Shown piece by piece: positions 1 to 13,105 of a stretch of DNA of 64,000 nucleotides (positions are counted from its first letter, which is position 1; every line of letters begins with the position of its first letter). The stretch comes from Ziziphus jujuba (Eukaryota > Streptophyta > Magnoliopsida > Rosales > Rhamnaceae), in NCBI RefSeq assembly GCF_031755915.1, contig NC_083387.1:20605001-20669000 (forward strand). Direction: 5' to 3'. A program made the translations under genes and the position numbers. Below the pieces are notes generated by a model. That model saw only the letters and a list, made by a program, of their open reading frames with translations, did no database searches and was not told the origin of the DNA.

Positions 1-1448
1 TTCTGTTTTTTTTTTGAACAAAAGCTTTGAAATATTTTTCAAATGTCTGCAACAGATACATTGCCATGTAATATCACGCACCAATTAATTACTAATATAT
101 AGTTTATTTAATATTAAAAGAGCAATGTGGAAAAGTAAATCTGTCTTACATATTAATAACTAATTAGTAAATGAAACAGCATGAAATATGTAGCATATAC
201 TTTATTTATTTATTTTTTTCAAAAGGTGAGGGCAAAATCAGTTGAGTGTCGATTACTATTATTTTCAGGTTTTTTTTTTTTTCTTGGTAATTAATATTAT
301 TTTCAGGTTGAATATAAAGACAAAAAAACCATAATAAAAAAATGAAAATTAAAGGTGGTGGCTTGGTTTATCAAGGGTACTACTAGTAAAGGGCAATGGA
401 ACTAGGGCTGACCTTTAAGAGTAGCCAGAATCTGTCAAGCAAATTCAATGTAGCATGTGCAAGCGCATAAATACATACCCTATGTTTGTGATAAAGACAC
501 AGTACTACAAATTAATGTTTACATTTTATAATTCACTTTTCCTTAATTGTGCACTTTTCCTCTGCCTTTCAAATTATTTGGGCTGTCTCTTCCTCTTTTG
601 CATTTGGGCTTGAGTATTTATTTTTTCATTTATTTTTTCATCTAAACCAACGTTTCAATCAAATAACTAAATAAGGATGAAGAGCCATATACACCTTATT
701 ATGATCTAGAATTAAAAACGATGAATATATATGTATATATATATATATATATAAATGACCAAATCTTGGCCAGAAAGAACTTTCTGTGTAGTTGATTTGT
801 CATTTACAATGTCCTGTCATCTTACATCATGTCTCTGTTTTAGCTGTGAAATTTATTATCAATATTCTCTTTTTCCCAATTCTTTTACTTCACACAATTT
901 TCTGTTTCAGTAATTAATTCATTGAGGTCCCAGTGGATATCATAGAGGAGGAGGACAGACAACCATACGGCTTCGGTAGGGCTTCGGTCATTTTCTTTTG
1001 TCTGTCTTATCCTCATTTTTATCTTATCCCTTTTGGAGTTTTCATATTGGATAATAATAGCATGATAGTTTTATCTCCTAGTCCATATTATTGTCTCTTT
1101 TTCTCCATTTGACAGCCCCAAACAAATCTCAATAATTATTCTTATAATTTGATTTGAGGATGACATACCTACACATTAATAATTGAGTTCATGAAAAAGG
1201 GAAAATTGTTTGACTCAAAGGTTTAAATGAAAAATGCCCGTGCTAGCTAGCAAGCATAGTATCACAAATGATTTTTGTCATCTGTATTAGTACGGGTGAA
1301 CAATTTAATTGACAAAATACTATGTGAAAACTTTATTTATTTTAAATTTTGTTTCGAAAATTAAATTTTTAAATCTTTTTGGCTCTAATTATTATCACGT
1401 TGAATCATCATATTTTTTGTCAAAAGCTCACCTCCATCATTTTGGATC

Positions 1449-1488
<40 letters not shown>

Positions 1489-1568
1489 TGGAGTGCTATT
1501 TTGAATTAAAATTTCGATGACTTTGGTTTTGATAACATATTAAACTATTACTGTTTTCAAAAACCTTA

Positions 1569-1678
1569 AACCAATGAAGAATGGTTATTATTTAATTTCT
1601 ATGTAGAGTAGTTTTTATGACACAACCACTAAAGAATGATTATTATTTCATTTCTATGTACAGTAGTTTTTATGACAA
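1569..1678. repeat. Tandem duplication, about 55-bp unit
   Basis: Two adjacent imperfect copies are visible (about 1569-1623 and 1624-1678). Both carry the stretch TTCTATGTA-AGTAGTTTTTATGACA with a few substitutions. This is a simple local duplication with no coding content. Confidence 0.75.
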
Positions 1679-1804
1679 AATTAACCATCTAATATAACCC
1701 ATCTATATGAAAAAATAACCGTATATATATATATATATATATATTGCACATTCATGTTATTATAGGTGTCACCCATTTATTTCGGAATATAACTGATAAA
1801 AAAT

Positions 1805-1975
1805 TTAGTTTCATTCAAATATAAATGAGTGTAGCCATAATAACATACGTATACAGGTTTATTATAGTAAAATTTTATATAAAAACCCACTATAAGAGAC
1901 TTGCATATGTATGTTATCATGAGCAACAATTTAGTTATATCAAGATATATATGGACGAAACTTACTATAACATAT
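1805..1975. repeat. Imperfect foldback (inverted repeat)
   Basis: The left half, with AGTTTCATTC and later AACATACGTATAC, reappears in reverse complement on the right, with GGACGAAACTT and GCATATGTATGTTATCATG. Open frames on both strands here follow from this symmetry and are not genes. It could be the remains of a small foldback MITE. I did not find a target duplication. Confidence 0.4.
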
Positions 1976-4900
1976 GTGTGAAAACCCACTATAATATTAT
2001 CTGTATATATTATGAATAAATGCATTCAATACATTTTCTGTTAAATAAAATCAATAAAAGGAATACCAAAGAAAATAGGTAAATAATTATTATTTTTTTT
2101 TTCAGAAGTTATGACATAAAAGCTATAATTTAATTAGCATATGAATTAAGATGTTTATTCGAATGTAAGTGATTAAAAATTTCAAGCTTTAAGACTAAAA
2201 GACCTTGTAAATTAAATTGATGAACTATACATACGATGTCAAAGAATTTTATTTTCAAAAAAACCTCTTCCAAGAAAATAATAAAGTATACATGAAAGAG
2301 TATTATGGGTTGACATTTTACAATCTAGCTAGCTATGTTTTTAATTTTTGGATTAATATCATCTTCAAACTCAACTATGGAGAAAAAATTACATGTAAGA
2401 GTTGTACATTTTTTACTTTGAAAATGGGTAGTAGGCCATACAAATGTGTAATGACCAATAATTTAGGTGTCATGCATACCAAACAACTTTATAACTTTGT
2501 GCGATACCAAAATAAAGCATATAAACCCTACAAAATGATTGTTAAAGTGATTATTTATGAGTAACTTATTATATCATTTCACTCATTTATCAGTTACGTA
2601 CAATTTTTTCCTTCAAACTACAACACATTCTATACTTTATCTATTATACTACAAAATCTTTCACTTTATCCCTGAACTATATTATTTCTTTATAATTAGT
2701 TTAAACTAAACATATAGAAGTAATACAACTATGTTTCATATTGTTCGCTTGTTTTACTTTATTTTTGTACAGTATATGTATGACTAATTTTGTCAAATTC
2801 ATTAAAGAAAATTGCATAATTGGAGTTAACTAATGAAAAAAAAAATAGTAGTTTAGGAGGATAATGTTAGGATTTTTATAATTTAGGAAGCAAATTGCAA
2901 AAAATACCAAAATGTATTATAGTTGGTTATAGTTGAATAGATTGAAATCTTTCACTATTTAAAAAACTCAAGTTTTGAGAAAAGAAAAATTAAAATAAAA
3001 GGTAATCATGCCTGGAATCAGAAAAGTAGATAACATAAAACAAGTTTAATTAAAGTGACACAGAAATTAATCAAATTGAATTTTTTGAATATGACCTTAT
3101 GGAATGAAAAAAAAAAGATTTTATTATGGTACATCTATAAGGAAGTGGAAAAACGCTTTAAAGATTGGTCAAATTTGATAACTTCAAGTAAGGACATTTG
3201 ATTGCCCTCCAAACCTTGTCATTTTGTCTAGCTCTTCCAGCTTTAGCATATGAAAAAAAAAGTCTACTACCAATCATCCACATGGCTTGCTCCAACTTTT
3301 ATATGTTACGGGAGATATACATCGATCACAAAATAAGAATCCGAAACATCAATATATATATATATATATATGGATATTAAGAAGCTTTTATATAAGATCT
3401 TTGACGAAAACTGAACTAAAAAAAATAATGCTAGAAGTATCTAATAAATCTACAAAGGTGTATATTTAGTATCATATAGTATTATTTTATTGATTAACAT
3501 ATTAATATAACTTATGGATAAATTTTTTTTAATAAATATAACTAAATATAAACTAAAAGTATCAATACATGATACTTAGAATATATCTTCATAGATTTAT
3601 TTATTATATATAACATTATTTTCTATAACTTCTAATAAACGGATAAATCTTTGGATGATTAAGTGAATCTAACAATGATTCTGTATATTGATTCTGTTCA
3701 TTTAAAAATCCTTTGTCATATCAGATAAATAGATAGGGTTTTAAAAAAACCATCTCCAATAGTTTTGTGCATTAGTTATATCAAGCTGGCAACAAAAGAA
3801 ATAGAAACTGTGAAGGATACTGTCTACTTCTAGAAGTTTTGTTAAACAGGCTGAGTCAGTATTTTATTTATTTTTATTGACTTTTGTTAAAAAAAAAAAA
3901 ACTCCTGTGCAGGTTTTTGATTTTTTTAGTTAGATGTAATTTTAAAATAAAAAATTACACATTAGCATTTCATGATATTTTAAACAAAATTTATTGGAAA
4001 GAAATTATCCAAAATATTATTTATTAAATAAAGAGAATGCCACATAAACATGCACACTTTTCAAAATCAATGCCACATAGACTCTAATAGAAAGAATCAT
4101 TGGAGATACTCTTATAGAAGTGATATAAATCTATTACTGCTAATTTAGAGGATGTTTTCATATATCAATATATCCAAAAATATCTCAAATCTTAATATAG
4201 AATTAAGATTCTTTCCTAATTTAAACTTAAATTAAACTTTTAAATATTCTATGACATATTGCAATTTAAATTTCAGGTGTCATGATTCATGATTCATTTA
4301 CTTTTCTCCTTTGTTTTCATTTAAATCTTTTTCTAATCTAGTGAAAATATGTTTATTTAATATTTTTATTAAAAAAATGCCTTTTTCATTTTTAAATTTT
4401 TTTTCCATTTTTAATTTTTTTTTTTTTGGTCACTTATTGCTTGCTGACAGCAACAAATAGTTTACATTTTCCATATTTAGAGAGTTTCCATCATTTATGT
4501 TTTTTTGTTCCCCTCTATAGTTTCTTTTTCTTTTTAAATAATATCTTAATGGTTTTTGGTAAAATGATTTCAAGTATAAAAAGAAAAAAAATAATAAAAC
4601 ACTAAAAATGCTAAGAGAAAGTGGAACAAATGGAAACACAACAAACAAAAAAAGAAAAAAACCGATGCGTGAAAAAAAAATTAAAAAGGAAGAAACAAAG
4701 AAAAAAATATATGAAAAAGGCACTTTATATTTAAGAAAAAAAAATTAAAGTAAAAGGATGAATCATGGCCCTTGATATTTAGGTTGTCATGTATCACTTG
4801 GATTAGACAAAATTTTAAATGAAAGAAAGAGAAAAATAAATGCATGATGAATCATGACTCTTGATATTTAAATTGTTATGTGTTACAGGATCTTTAAAGT

Positions 4901-5338
4901 TTAGGTAATATTTAGACTAGGAGATCCACCAACCCATATATTCATATACAAATTAATCTTCATTGAATTATTTTTCAATTTATTCTAGAAGATATGATGA
5001 TAGAACAATAAAAATGGATCAAGTATGCATTTATGTTAATTTAATTAGCTACATTTAAAGGTTGATGTCCTGTATTAGATTTTTACTTTATTAAATAAAA
5101 AATGAATTTAAAAAATTATCATCTAAAAAAAATTGATTATCAATTTTTATTGTCAACATTAACATATTTTTTTATCGCTCAGTGTATCAGTCCTCTGAGG
5201 AAGTCCACAATTTAAATAACTTGTAGACCCATTTTTAGCCTAAAAAACAATGACTTGCTTAACATGCTAGTTGATTGCTTCTTTAATTCAAGCTACTGCA
5301 TTGCTAATGGATATTTTAAGTTTCATCTCTTTAGAAGT

Positions 5339-5340
<2 letters not shown>

Positions 5341-5385
<45 letters not shown>

Positions 5386-5441
5386 CGTCTATGGTGTGGA
5401 TGGTCCGCATGACCATAAAATTTCCGTATATATATATATAC
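5341..5441. repeat. TA microsatellites flanking a short GC-richer element
   Basis: A TA run (about 5341-5381) and a shorter one (about 5429-5441) flank a 47-bp segment containing GTCCGTCTATGGTGTGGATG and ending AAATTTCC. A related segment occurs in reverse orientation near 19755-19828, also between TA runs. This looks like a small TA-targeting MITE remnant whose flanks expanded as microsatellite. Confidence 0.45.
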
Positions 5442-7035
5442 TTAGTCAAATATATCCACACTTAGTGTTGATTTTCAACAGAAAATAAAAAAATAAAAAA
5501 AATTGCCTCCAAATACTCAAATTTATACAGTAAAAAGTAGTTTTTGGATGTAGAATTAGTTATAAATCATAACCATTGCCTTCGATCATTGTCTACAAAG
5601 CTAAAAATATTTGGTCCACAACTTAATTAGGCCGTTGATGTCCTCGCTGCAAAGGGATTGTATATGTCCACAATCCTTCTGCATCTATATGTATTAATTT
5701 GAAAAAATAAAAATTATATAATATTTTATTAAAAAATGATAGAGGTGTGATGAAACTTTCCCATATTTCTAAACGAACATTATGATTATATGTACTTCTT
5801 TTACTAACTGTAATAGTGGATGCAAAGTTCAAAAGACGATCCTCAATCAGGGATCTGCATAAAGTTCCCTATACTTTTGGCTTTAAAAGATATTGGTAGG
5901 GTCGTATGTATATTCCCATTTAATTCCCTTGATTTTTTTTTTTTTTTTTTTTTTTTTTTCATGTGGGAGAGATTTGACTTTAGAAGACTAAGGGACATTT
6001 AATTCTCCTTTGTTTGATTTTAATTGGGCTTTTGGCAATGTTACGGGTCAAATATATTAATCAAATTTATTTAATAGATCATTATATTACCGATTAATAT
6101 ATTCATATAATTTACATATATAATATTAAATTTTAAATAAATAAATCAATTAAAAATTGTTATATCATCGATGATAAATATTTTGATAATTTAGATTATT
6201 GTTATCCTTTTTAGATAATTTACTTGATAACAATGATTAATAATATATTAGGTTTATGATTTGATGCTAAAATCTCTCCTACCCAATTTATAAAGAAAGA
6301 AATATTTTAATAACTTTATTTTTTTTTTCTCCCTTTTAATTATGTTAAATTTTGAATCTAGGTCAAATTTTAATTTAATTTTTTGCTTGAATATCCAATT
6401 TGAATTAATAATTGTTGCATAAAAAAAAAATAGTAACTTTATTGTTATACTAGGCTATCTTTTATTTTTTATTTTTTTATTTAAAGCAACATATTATGTT
6501 CAATAACACTTATTGAATTGTAAAATAGTAGCTTTGTCATTCTATATATGTAAGGTAAATATCATTGACCTTCTTTAAGATTTGCTATAATTATAAGTCA
6601 TCTCCAATAAATTTCAGAATTGTTATTCATGCATTTTAATTTAGGTAAAATTTAAAAAGTATATTTATCATATTTTAATAAATTTAAATTTGAATAAATT
6701 ATCATAGAGTAGTAAAATTACATAAATAAATGAAAAATAAACTTTTAATTAATTTCTGAAACCAAAAATATTTTAAAAAATCTAAGTGTGATTCTTATAT
6801 CATATTTTTAATAAACATATAAACATAAGAATAACTATTCATTTTTTATTTTTTTATTTTAATAAATTGTTATTCCTATTTTATAGAAATAACTATTTTA
6901 TATACTAAACGTACTTTTACTTTCTCTACTATCTCTTAATATTGGTCAAAAGTGATGGTTAAAAGGTATATTAGACATTTTTACTTTGGATTAATATTGT
7001 TGTTCTCTCGTGAGATTTCCAATAAATATATATAG

Positions 7036-7131
7036 ATCTTAGCAAGATTGTTTTTCATCACCTACTTCCCCTGCACAAATTTTATCTTAGCAAGATTGCT
7101 CTCCATCACTTACTTCCCCTGTACAAATTCT
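7036..7131. repeat. Tandem duplication, 48-bp unit
   Basis: Two adjacent copies begin ATCTTAGCAAGATTG and contain TACTTCCCCTG(C/T)ACAAATT, at 7036-7083 and 7084-7131. A handful of substitutions separate them. Confidence 0.8.
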
Positions 7132-7654
7132 TCAAGTGTATTTAAGAGTATAAGAATTTTATTTTATTTTATTTTTTTTATGATGGATTTGTCTATTGCA
7201 TAAACTCCAATCCCTTTTTGACTGCTGCTAAATTTCCTTTCAATGAGAAATTTTTTTTTTCTATAAATGTTGGAAAGTAATTAAAGATCATAAACTTCTA
7301 TTTCAAGCAAAATTGTTACCTGAAAAAAATAAATAAATAGAGGATTGCATCCAAGGAAATTTTCTCATTCATATTATTCAAGTATTGACTTTTAAATTAG
7401 AGTCAAATTTATTTTAGTTATACATGTTTATTAATGAAGATGCTCAAACTTTGACGCTACAATCTTCCATGATGTGGAAGTCATGTATATATATGCATCC
7501 TAAGGGATACCGAAACAAAATAAAACGAAGTAAAACGTCTTTTATGTCTTTTAAAGGTGTATTTGACTAACTAGGACAAATGACAATAGAGGTAAATGAT
7601 GAAAAACAATCTTATGGAGGAGGTGAACGATATAACTTGAATTGACATGTCTGT

Positions 7655-7880
7655 TGTATCTTTAACCATCACTTTTATAAGAAAGGATTGTATGCAATAA
7701 ATATGATTCCACATCAACATACCATTGTGGTATTAAGATCCTTTTATATGCTGGCAAAAAAATTACATCTATTAAAATATTATGTTTTTTAATTCTTAAA
7801 GAGTTATTTTTTTTATTTTAATTTTCTAGGTTTTTTTTCTCTCTTTCTCGATTTTCAAGTTTTTTTTAATATTTTTTTCT
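7655..7880 (+). repeat. Left arm of a diverged inverted repeat around the CACTA element
   Basis: This arm contains GGATTGTATGCAA, AAGATCCTTTTATATG, AAATTACAT and TTTTCTAGG in that order. The reverse complement of about 12885-13105 carries the same blocks in the same order with modest divergence. The two arms lie just outside the CACTA element at 8016-12603, so the CACTA element appears to have inserted between the arms of an older inverted-repeat element. The family of the outer element is not recognised. Confidence 0.55.
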
Positions 7881-8374
7881 TTTTCAAACTTGGTTATGAA
7901 GAACTTCCATTGCCATCAAGATCCATTTATATGCTATACGTACAGCTATGCAAAAAAAAAAAATTGATATAATCCTCCAAATTATATTTTTAATAAAAAA
8001 TGAAAGATCCAAATACACTACACCAACATATAAACTAACGATATTAATTATGCGACGATACACAAAAACTGCATTTGCTAAAATAAAGTTGTAACGTTGA
8101 GCATAAAGTGTAGGCTATAATGCTAAAATCAAACAACATTTTTATAATACACACATCACTTAATAAAAAACAGTACCCAATGTTTTCTTTTGGCACCGTC
8201 TATTTTTTAAATAAAAACATTAACCAAAACTTTTATAAACAAAACATCGGTTAAATATTAATATTGAGCGACACTTTTGTGAAGAAAGCATCAGTTATTA
8301 TATTTTTTTTTTTAAATTTCTTTTAATAAAATCAATAAAATATTATAATTTTATTTTATTTTTAATTTTGAATG

Positions 8375-10560
8375 GGTTCAAACGACGTTTTTTGATTAAA
8401 AAGAGTTGGATTTTGTCTAAATTTTTGAAATTTTAATAAATTTTATATTTTATTTATATGTATATAAATAGTAAATATATTAATAAGAATGTGAAGTAGA
8501 TTAATTAATCTATATATTTAATTTATTTGTATTTTATTTTTAAATTAATTATTTTTTAAACCAATAAAATATTATAAGGCTTTTGTATAAATTTTTAAAA
8601 TTTTAATAAATTTTATTTATTTATATGGATATAAATACTAAATATATTAAATAGTAATTTCAAGAAAAATAATTAATCTATTAAAAAAATTTATACATTT
8701 TCAATTTTAAATTAATAAAATATGATAAATTTAATTATTTTAAATTTAAATGATTTTAGATAATGCTTTTATGATAAAAAAGTATCAGCTTTGATATGAA
8801 ATTTTGAAATTTTAATACATTTTATATTTCATTTATATTTGTATAAATATTAGATATATTTATAAGCAATATAAAACAAAATAATTAATTTTTTCATTTA
8901 ATTTATTAGTGTTTTAATTTTAAATTTATTATTTTTTATATCAATAAAATATTATAATTTTATTTTTTAAAATTTTAAATGGGTTTAGGCAATGCTTTTT
9001 GGTTCAAAAGCATTGGATTTTGTATAAATTTTTGAAATTTTAATAAATTTCATGTTTTATTTATATATATAAAAATAGTAAATATATTAATTAGCACTAT
9101 AAAGCAAAATGATTAATCTTTTCATTTAATTTATTTGCATTTCATTTTTAAATTAATAAAATATAATACTTTAATTATTTTAAATTTTGAAAGATTTAAG
9201 TGATGCTTTTTTTTTTTTTTTTAATCAAAAGTGTCCCTAATTTCATAAGAAAAGCTAGATAAGAGAATAGACGACATTGTTTTGAAAAATTTCGCGACGA
9301 TACTTTTTTACATAAAAGCGTTGCTAGATATAGAAAAAGCAATATTTTTATTTAAAAAAGCATCACTAAATACAAAAAATGCAACTTTTTTTTAGAAAAA
9401 GTAGCTAGATAACACTTCTCTATATTTAATTTATATGTTTTCAATTTTAAATTAATAAAATATGATAAATTTAATTATTTTAAATTTAAAAGGTTTTAGA
9501 CGACACTTTTGTGATAAAAAGCGTTGACTTTGGTATGAATTTTTGAAATTTTAATATATATATATATATAAATAGTAAATATATTAAGAATTAATATGAA
9601 TCAAAATAATTAATCTATTCAACTAATTTATTTGTGTTTTAATTTTAAATTAATTTTTTATATCAATAAAATATTATAATTTTATTTTTGAAAATTTTGA
9701 ATTGGTTTGGGTAATGCTTTTTGGTTCAAATGCATCAGCTTTTGTATAATTTTTTTAAATTTTAATAAATTTTATATTTTATTTATATGTATGTAAATCG
9801 TAAATATATTAATAAACAATATGAAGTAAAATAATTAATTTATTTATTTAGTCTATTTTTGTTTTAATTTTAAATTAATAATTTTTTAAATCAATAAAAC
9901 ATTATAATTTTAGTTTTTTAAATTTTGAGTGGGTTTAGGTGACACTCTTTGGTTAAAAAACATCGGTTTTTGTATAAATTTTTGAAATTTTAATAAATTT
10001 TATATTTTTTATATGTATATGAAAAGCAAATATATTAATAAATAATGTGAAGCAAAACTAATTAACTTATTCATTTAATTTATTTGTATTTTAATTTTAA
10101 ACTAATTATATTTTAAATCAATAAAATATTATAATTTAATTATTTTAAATTTCAAATGGGTTTAGACGATGCTTTTTTGATAAAAAATGTCAGCTTTGAT
10201 ATGAATTTTTGAAATTTTAATACATTTTATATTTGTATAAATAGTAAATATATTAATAAGTAATGTGAAGCAAAATAATTAATCTATTCATTTAGTTCAT
10301 TTTTGTATCAATTTTAAATTAATTATTTGTTAAATTAATAAAAATATGATAAAGTAAAACAATTAATCTATTCATTTAATTTATTCATGTTTCAATTTTA
10401 AAATACATATTTTAAATTTAATTATTTTAAATTTTATAATTTAACAGATAGTTAACGCATATAATTAATAGGTAGTTGATAAAAATATGATAAATTTTAT
10501 TATTTAAAAAAGATTTGTGTGATACCTTTTATGATAAAAACGTCGCCTATTTGTTTGAAT
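8375..10560. repeat. About 220-bp tandem array with a hairpin in most units, inside the CACTA element
   Basis: The block AAATTTTTGAAATTTTAATA recurs near 8418, 8590, 8802, 9028, 9537, 9750, 9980 and 10203, giving a period of about 170-230 bp. Each full unit also carries a degenerate palindrome of the form GACGATGCTTTT-TGATTA-AAAAGCGTCGG (seen near 8382, 8758, 8988, 9200, 9497, 9709, 9937, 10166 and 10517). Two sub-types alternate along part of the array: one has GGTTCAAAAGCATTGG, the other GATAAAAAAGTATCAGC. A cluster of GCGACG-type palindromes at about 9270-9410 interrupts the array. Confidence 0.75.
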
Positions 10561-11069
10561 TTTTTTTTATTTCCTTTATTTTTTACTCATTAAATATACC
10601 ATGTAGAATATTCATCATATTTAATAAAATGTTAAAAACAAGTATCAATATAAATGAAAATGAATAAAATATTAAGTAAATTAATTTTTGTTTCAAATTT
10701 TAAAATCATTTGTATTAGCCTCCAATTTTTTCAAACCTCACCGTTTCATCTTTAATATTTTAAATAAATATATTGGGCATGTTTTTCAATTCCCATTTAT
10801 TTCAGCAACGTACAAGCCCTAAGTGTTTGCCATACTCTAAGTCTTGAACAATCGAGTTTCCTTTGCTTGGATTTTGGATTTCTTCTTTCCTTTTTATTTT
10901 ATGGCCTCGACAAACACATTTTCTCTAGTTTTTCATCCATTTTTTAATGGTGTCACTGCTGGTTCTCTCATTGTTAATATTTTTTGACCATCTTTCCTCT
11001 TTTTTCTTTTTCCTTTCTTGGTAGGTTGCCGGGTTTCTTACTGGATTGAACGATGGAAGCTGCTGGATT

Positions 11070-11165
11070 ATTGAGTTGCTATGTTGCTGCATTGTTTGCT
11101 GGGTTGCTAGGTTGCTATGTTGCTGTATTATTTGCTAGGTTGCTGTGTTGCATGGCTTATAGGTG
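11070..11165. repeat. GTTGCT-rich minisatellite in the CACTA interior
   Basis: Short units built on GTTGCTATGTTGCTG and TTTGCTGGGTTGCTAGG repeat with small changes. Just downstream, TTATAGGTGAAAAAAAACCTTAGGTT also occurs twice (about 11157 and 11205). The section is less AT-rich than its surroundings and may be captured or older element sequence. No coding function is claimed. Confidence 0.6.
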
Positions 11166-12676
11166 AAAAAAAAACCTTAGGTTGTCAATTTGTGTTGCAT
11201 GCGTTATAGGTGAAAAAAAACCTTAGGTTATCGATTTTTCTTCAAATATATCCAATAGGTTTTTTAATCTTGTATGAGTTGATATTTTGTTGTGATTTTG
11301 CCTGGGATTGGATTTTTATCGAGATTTTGCTGAGGATTAGGGTTTTGTTCTTGATTTTGCATCGGGTTGAGGTTTTCCTTTTAATGTTGGTCGCTTATCG
11401 CGTAACGGTTTGGGTTAGCATGACAATTGGAGTTTTCTCAATTTGGTCACCAGCTTGGCCTCAAGTTTTCTATTGTGTTTAGGTTTAGTTACTGGGATTG
11501 CGTCAGATTTGACATCTTTGAAAAATGTATGCTTAATTTTGTTTTATTGGTTGATAATATGAAGTTGAATTGTTATATGATTTTGAATTGAATGTATATT
11601 TTTATTGTATATTTATAATTTTAACACAAATTTAATTATTATATTTAAGTGAGCATTATTAGCTGTTAACTTACATACTTTTTATCTTACACACTTCTTA
11701 TCTAATATTATATTTATATTAATATTTGCACATTTCGACTCTTAAGCAGCCTGCAAATACTAAACGTGGTTATTATACCATGATGATAATGAGGACATCA
11801 AAAAATGTACCCCGTCAAAACTTACAAACAATGGTATTTTTAACATTTTAATAATTATTTACTTTATATTAGTTAATTTTTAGTTATTTTGTATATGTTT
11901 TAATAATTTTTTAACATAATTTTTTCATACGTAGTATAAATGTAACTTGGTTTTAAGATTATATTAACCAATTTAGAGCCGAATAGGCAGTAATTATGAT
12001 CTCGAACCTTTTATCTCAATGAGTATAGTAATTTAATTGCTTTTGTATGTATATAACTATATAAAATAGTTGATCAAATAATAAAATTATTATATGAGTT
12101 AATATTTAATTTATTTGAAATATTTTTTTATTATGCAAACTTTTATTTGAATTCTATTGTCTACTATTTATTTCACATGAAACTAGTTATTAAACAATCC
12201 TAATTTGATAAAATTAAAAGCATCATTCAAAATATAAAAAAAGAAAACAAAAGAAAGACGAGCTTTTATGTTAAACGTCACTATATATAAGATAATAGCC
12301 GATGCTTTATTTCATAAAAGTGTTGCTATATATAGTAATAGCTGACGTTTTTCGAAAAAAATCGGGGTATTTCTATATATTTAGGGATGTTTTTTTAAAA
12401 AAATCGGTTATTCCCACACATTAACAACATTTTTCAAAAGTAAAAAGCGTCGATAGATACCTAATTAGGTGAAGCATTGTAAAGCGTCTTTTTATTTTTC
12501 TTTATAATTTTAGCGACATCATATCGAACGACGCTTTGTTAGGCATCAATTTTTATTTTACACGACGCATTAATTACTTTTCTATCATTTTATTTCAATA
12601 GTGATAAAAGAAAACGGAATTCATCGAAACAAATTAGAGCATTAGAGACTTAAATTTTCTCAGCAAACAAAGAGCT

Positions 12677-12740
12677 CAAACAAAGGGAAAAAGTGATTCT
12701 TCTTCAGGTCAAACAAAGGAAAAAAAGTGATTCTTCTTAG
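12677..12740. repeat. Short tandem duplication beside the CACTA element
   Basis: The block CAAACAAAGG-AAAAA-GTGATTCTTCTT occurs twice with a unit of about 35-40 bp. It lies between the CACTA right end and the right arm of the outer inverted repeat. Confidence 0.6.
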
Positions 12741-12884
12741 TGGCAGCAGGGCTTGGTTATTCTCCACGGCGGCACAGCCTACTTTTTTTGCATCAGCACG
12801 GCTTAAGCTCTTCTAGGGGTTGAACTAGCTTTGACTAGGTCCTTCTCAACAATAATGCTTCCCTTCTCCATAGCCAACTATAAA

Positions 12885-13105
12885 GGGGGGGAAAAAAAAG
12901 AAAAAAAAAATCAAGAGGGAGAAAATTTGTGAGCGAGAAAGAAAACCTAGAAAATTAAAAAATAGCTTATTAAAACGTGTAATTTTTTACTAAGCTGCAC
13001 ACACATGGCACCATATAAATGGATCTTGACACCATAATGGGTATGCTAATGTAGAGTCATTGTTGCATACAATACTTTCTCCACTTTTGATCAGCATGAA
13101 TAGAT
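12885..13105 (-). repeat. Right arm of the diverged inverted repeat around the CACTA element
   Basis: The reverse complement contains ATTGTATGCAA, TCAAGATCCATTTATATGG, AAATTACAC and TTTTCTAGG, matching the left arm at 7655-7880 in order and spacing. It supports nesting of the CACTA element in an older element. Confidence 0.55.

Larger units (their letters stand above)
1..7640. other. AT-rich intergenic DNA, no gene seen
   Basis: No convincing coding sequence is visible on either strand. The longest open frame (2217-2564, plus) is rich in Lys, Asn, Tyr and Phe, as AT-rich random sequence gives, and shows no domain I recognise. The stretch holds many poly-A/poly-T runs and TA microsatellites (about 734-754, 1452-1478, 1723-1743, 3354-3370, 5341-5381) plus the small duplications listed separately. 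Most of it looks like old, decayed transposon or spacer sequence. Confidence 0.7.
8016..12603. mobile_element. CACTA (En/Spm-type) DNA transposon, non-autonomous
   Basis: The left end reads CACTACACCAACATA and the right end, in reverse complement, reads CACTATTGAAATAAA. Both ends then share a subterminal block of the type TAATTA(A)TGCG(A/T)CG about 30 bp in. The flanking trinucleotide is ATA on both sides (8013-8015 and 12604-12606), matching the 3-bp target duplication of the CACTA superfamily. Inside are many GACG/CGTC-containing short palindromes, as in CACTA subterminal regions, and a 2.2-kb tandem array. I see no transposase motifs, so it is called non-autonomous. The longest internal frame (11210-11482) has no recognisable product. 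Ends and target duplication are seen directly; the superfamily assignment follows from them. Confidence 0.85.

Noticed and set aside
2217..2564. 115-codon open frame, longest in the first 10 kb
   Set aside because: No recognisable domain, AT-driven residue mix (Lys, Asn, Tyr, Phe), no clear promoter or splice context; a chance frame in AT-rich DNA.
11210..11482. 90-codon hydrophobic frame inside the CACTA element
   Set aside because: Leu/Ile/Phe-rich by composition, no transposase or captured-gene motif, overlaps duplicated text.
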